DNA from: Clostridium estertheticum
GTDB lineage: Bacteria > Bacillota > Clostridia > Clostridiales > Clostridiaceae
NCBI RefSeq assembly: GCF_026650985.1
Contig: NZ_CP086239.1
Span: forward strand, 3,286,001-3,350,000
Reading direction: 5' to 3'
DNA length: 64,000 nt
The notes under the pieces were generated by a model. It made no database searches. It had not been told where the DNA came from and worked only from the letters and a program-made list of their open reading frames with translations. This document shows, in pieces, positions 62,756 to 64,000 of the stretch. Position 1 is the stretch's first letter. Each line of letters begins with the position of its first letter. The position numbers were made by a program, and so were the translations under genes.

Positions 62756-63931
62756 TTATTTATATAAGTATTCTCTTGTCAAAGGTAAATCATTATTTAC
62801 TCCTTTGGCGAATAATATCTGATGAAGATTAATATTACCACAATTAAATGATGCAGCGCAAGAATTTAAGTATAATCTCCACATTCTTATAAACATTTCA
62901 TCTTTACTCTTCTCTATTATAGGAAGAGCATTTTCAAAGTTTTCAGCCCAATGTTCCAGCGTTTTACCATAATGCCTTCTAAGACTTTCTATATCAATTA
63001 GTTCAAAATTTTGCTCTGCTATATCTGAAATAATAGTTTTTATTGCTGGCACATGTCCACCTGGAAAAATATATTTGTCTATCCATGTATTTGTACCGCC
63101 TTCATTTATTCCTGTTATACAATGAACTAAAGACAGACCTTTATCATTCAATAAACTATTCACTACATGAAAATATTCAGATAAGTTATCTAGTCCTACA
63201 TGCTCTAACATTCCTATACTTACAATTCTATCAAAACTTAAATTTTTTAATTGCCTGTAATCTTCAAGTTTAACTTCAACCAAATCTTCTAGTCCTTCTG
63301 CTTTTATTCTTTCATTTACCTTTTCAAACTGCTCTTCACTTAAAGTAATACCAACAGCTTTCACCTTATATTGCTTCGCAGCTGTTATTATGAGTTCTCC
63401 CCAACCACACCCTATATCAAGTAGAGTTTGTCCTTCTTTTAAATTTAATTTTTTCAAAATATGATTTATTTTATTAATTTGAGCCTGATATAAGGAATTA
63501 GTATCATTCTTAAAGTATCCGCAAGAATAACTCATAGTATCATCCAACCATAGCTTATAAAAATCATTACCGATATCATAATGAAATTCTATATTGTCTT
63601 TACTTCTTTTTATACTATTTTTTATCTTTTTTATTAAATGTTGATATTTCGCACTCTTTTTTAAAAAACTTTCCTTATTATTATATAAAGATTCAATCAC
63701 AGACTGTACACTACCTACTACCTCTAATTTTTTAGTCATATACCCTTCTCCGAGAGCTATTGAAGGATTATTTATAATATCACCTTTTGGTATCGGCTCA
63801 TTAAGAATGATTTTAAATTTGCTCTCACCTTCACCGTACTTTTCCTCATCACCATCCCAAAACCTAATTTCAAATGGATCTGAAAACATGCTTTTTAATA
63901 AAGTTTTATAAAATAATTTATCTGTAATCAA
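62756..63931 (-). CDS. cfa: Cyclopropane-fatty-acyl-phospholipid synthase
   Basis: 391 aa from TTG 63931 after GGAGTG. A helical N-terminal domain (FSDPFEIRFWDGDEEKYGEGES) precedes a SAM-methyltransferase domain with LDIGCGWGELIITAAKQYKVKAVGITLSEEQ (about 167-200). NIEFHYDIGNDFYKLWLDDTMSYSCGYF and SIGMLEHVGLDNLSEYF are CFA marks, and the C-terminal RLYLNSCAASFNCGNINLHQILFAKG is intact. It converts unsaturated acyl chains in membrane lipid to cyclopropane rings. Located near oleate hydratase. Confidence 0.94.
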   Translation of the reverse strand: MITDKLFYKTLLKSMFSDPFEIRFWDGDEEKYGEGESKFKIILNEPIPKGDIINNPSIALGEGYMTKKLEVVGSVQSVIESLYNNKESFLKKSAKYQHLIKKIKNSIKRSKDNIEFHYDIGNDFYKLWLDDTMSYSCGYFKNDTNSLYQAQINKINHILKKLNLKEGQTLLDIGCGWGELIITAAKQYKVKAVGITLSEEQFEKVNERIKAEGLEDLVEVKLEDYRQLKNLSFDRIVSIGMLEHVGLDNLSEYFHVVNSLLNDKGLSLVHCITGINEGGTNTWIDKYIFPGGHVPAIKTIISDIAEQNFELIDIESLRRHYGKTLEHWAENFENALPIIEKSKDEMFIRMWRLYLNSCAASFNCGNINLHQILFAKGVNNDLPLTREYLYK

Positions 63932-64000
63932 AATATATCACTCCTTTATTAATTGTTTATATAGTTTTAAAAATAACAAATACTAAATAAAGTATACCAT

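Overview
This looks like a chromosomal window from an AT-rich, spore-forming Firmicute of the Clostridium type. The grounds are the strong A+T bias, GGAGG-type ribosome binding sites with frequent TTG and GTG starts, and the sporulation genes (cotJABC, a SpoIIP-type amidase, a SleB-type hydrolase). Anaerobe-style genes fit too: an HgdC/BadF-type activase, an aldo/keto reductase with ferredoxin-like clusters, and peptide uptake. I saw no rRNA, tRNA, CRISPR array or phage block. All functions are inferred by reading the sequence; no searches were run.

Layout. 1-4.5 kb: a truncated KimA-like K+ permease, two small ORFs, an SDR oxidoreductase, an acetoacetate-decarboxylase-family protein and an N-terminal relic of oleate hydratase. 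4.7-12.2 kb: a mosaic zone with isochorismatase, MFS pump, a frameshifted P-loop kinase, GNAT, FliB, a decayed IS1182-family element and a ketopantoate reductase-like gene. Three copies of one ~170-bp element run through it. 12.2-20.4 kb: cell-envelope genes (D,D-carboxypeptidase, L,D-transpeptidase, MscS, AEC, MATE, CDF). 20.6-29.6 kb: a UPF0182 protein, aldehyde dehydrogenase, FtsH, a TetR regulator and pyruvate kinase. 29.6-40 kb: a PadR operon and a YidC paralogue, SleB, two aldo/keto reductases around a cold-shock protein, GntR, cotJABC and a DbpA-like helicase. 40-44.4 kb: XRE/DUF2975, a BlaI-SpoIIP operon, a pentapeptide-repeat protein and a hydrolase. 44.4-50.1 kb: a complete Opp/Dpp operon. 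50.3-54.3 kb: a metallo-hydrolase and a three-gene acyl-CoA-dehydratase-activase operon. 54.3-64 kb: a membrane protein, a TPR-GAF-GGDEF diguanylate cyclase, oleate hydratase, a clostridial two-gene operon of unknown function, LrgAB and cyclopropane fatty acid synthase.

The most unusual signal is the triplicated element near 4.7, 9.9 and 12.1 kb. Each copy has a 28-bp dyad, a TATAAT-like box, a small A/T hairpin presenting a C-rich loop (GAG[C/T]CCCC...TT), and a perfect palindromic terminator. I read this as a family of sibling small RNAs with anti-Shine-Dalgarno loops. The terminator of copy 2 borders the IS remnant, and the same 28 bp recurs on the remnant's other side. Other items worth a look are the BlaI-SpoIIP pairing, the second partial copy of oleate hydratase 55 kb from the intact gene, a MarR relic in front of a MATE pump, and three 22-bp tandem repeats behind lrgB.
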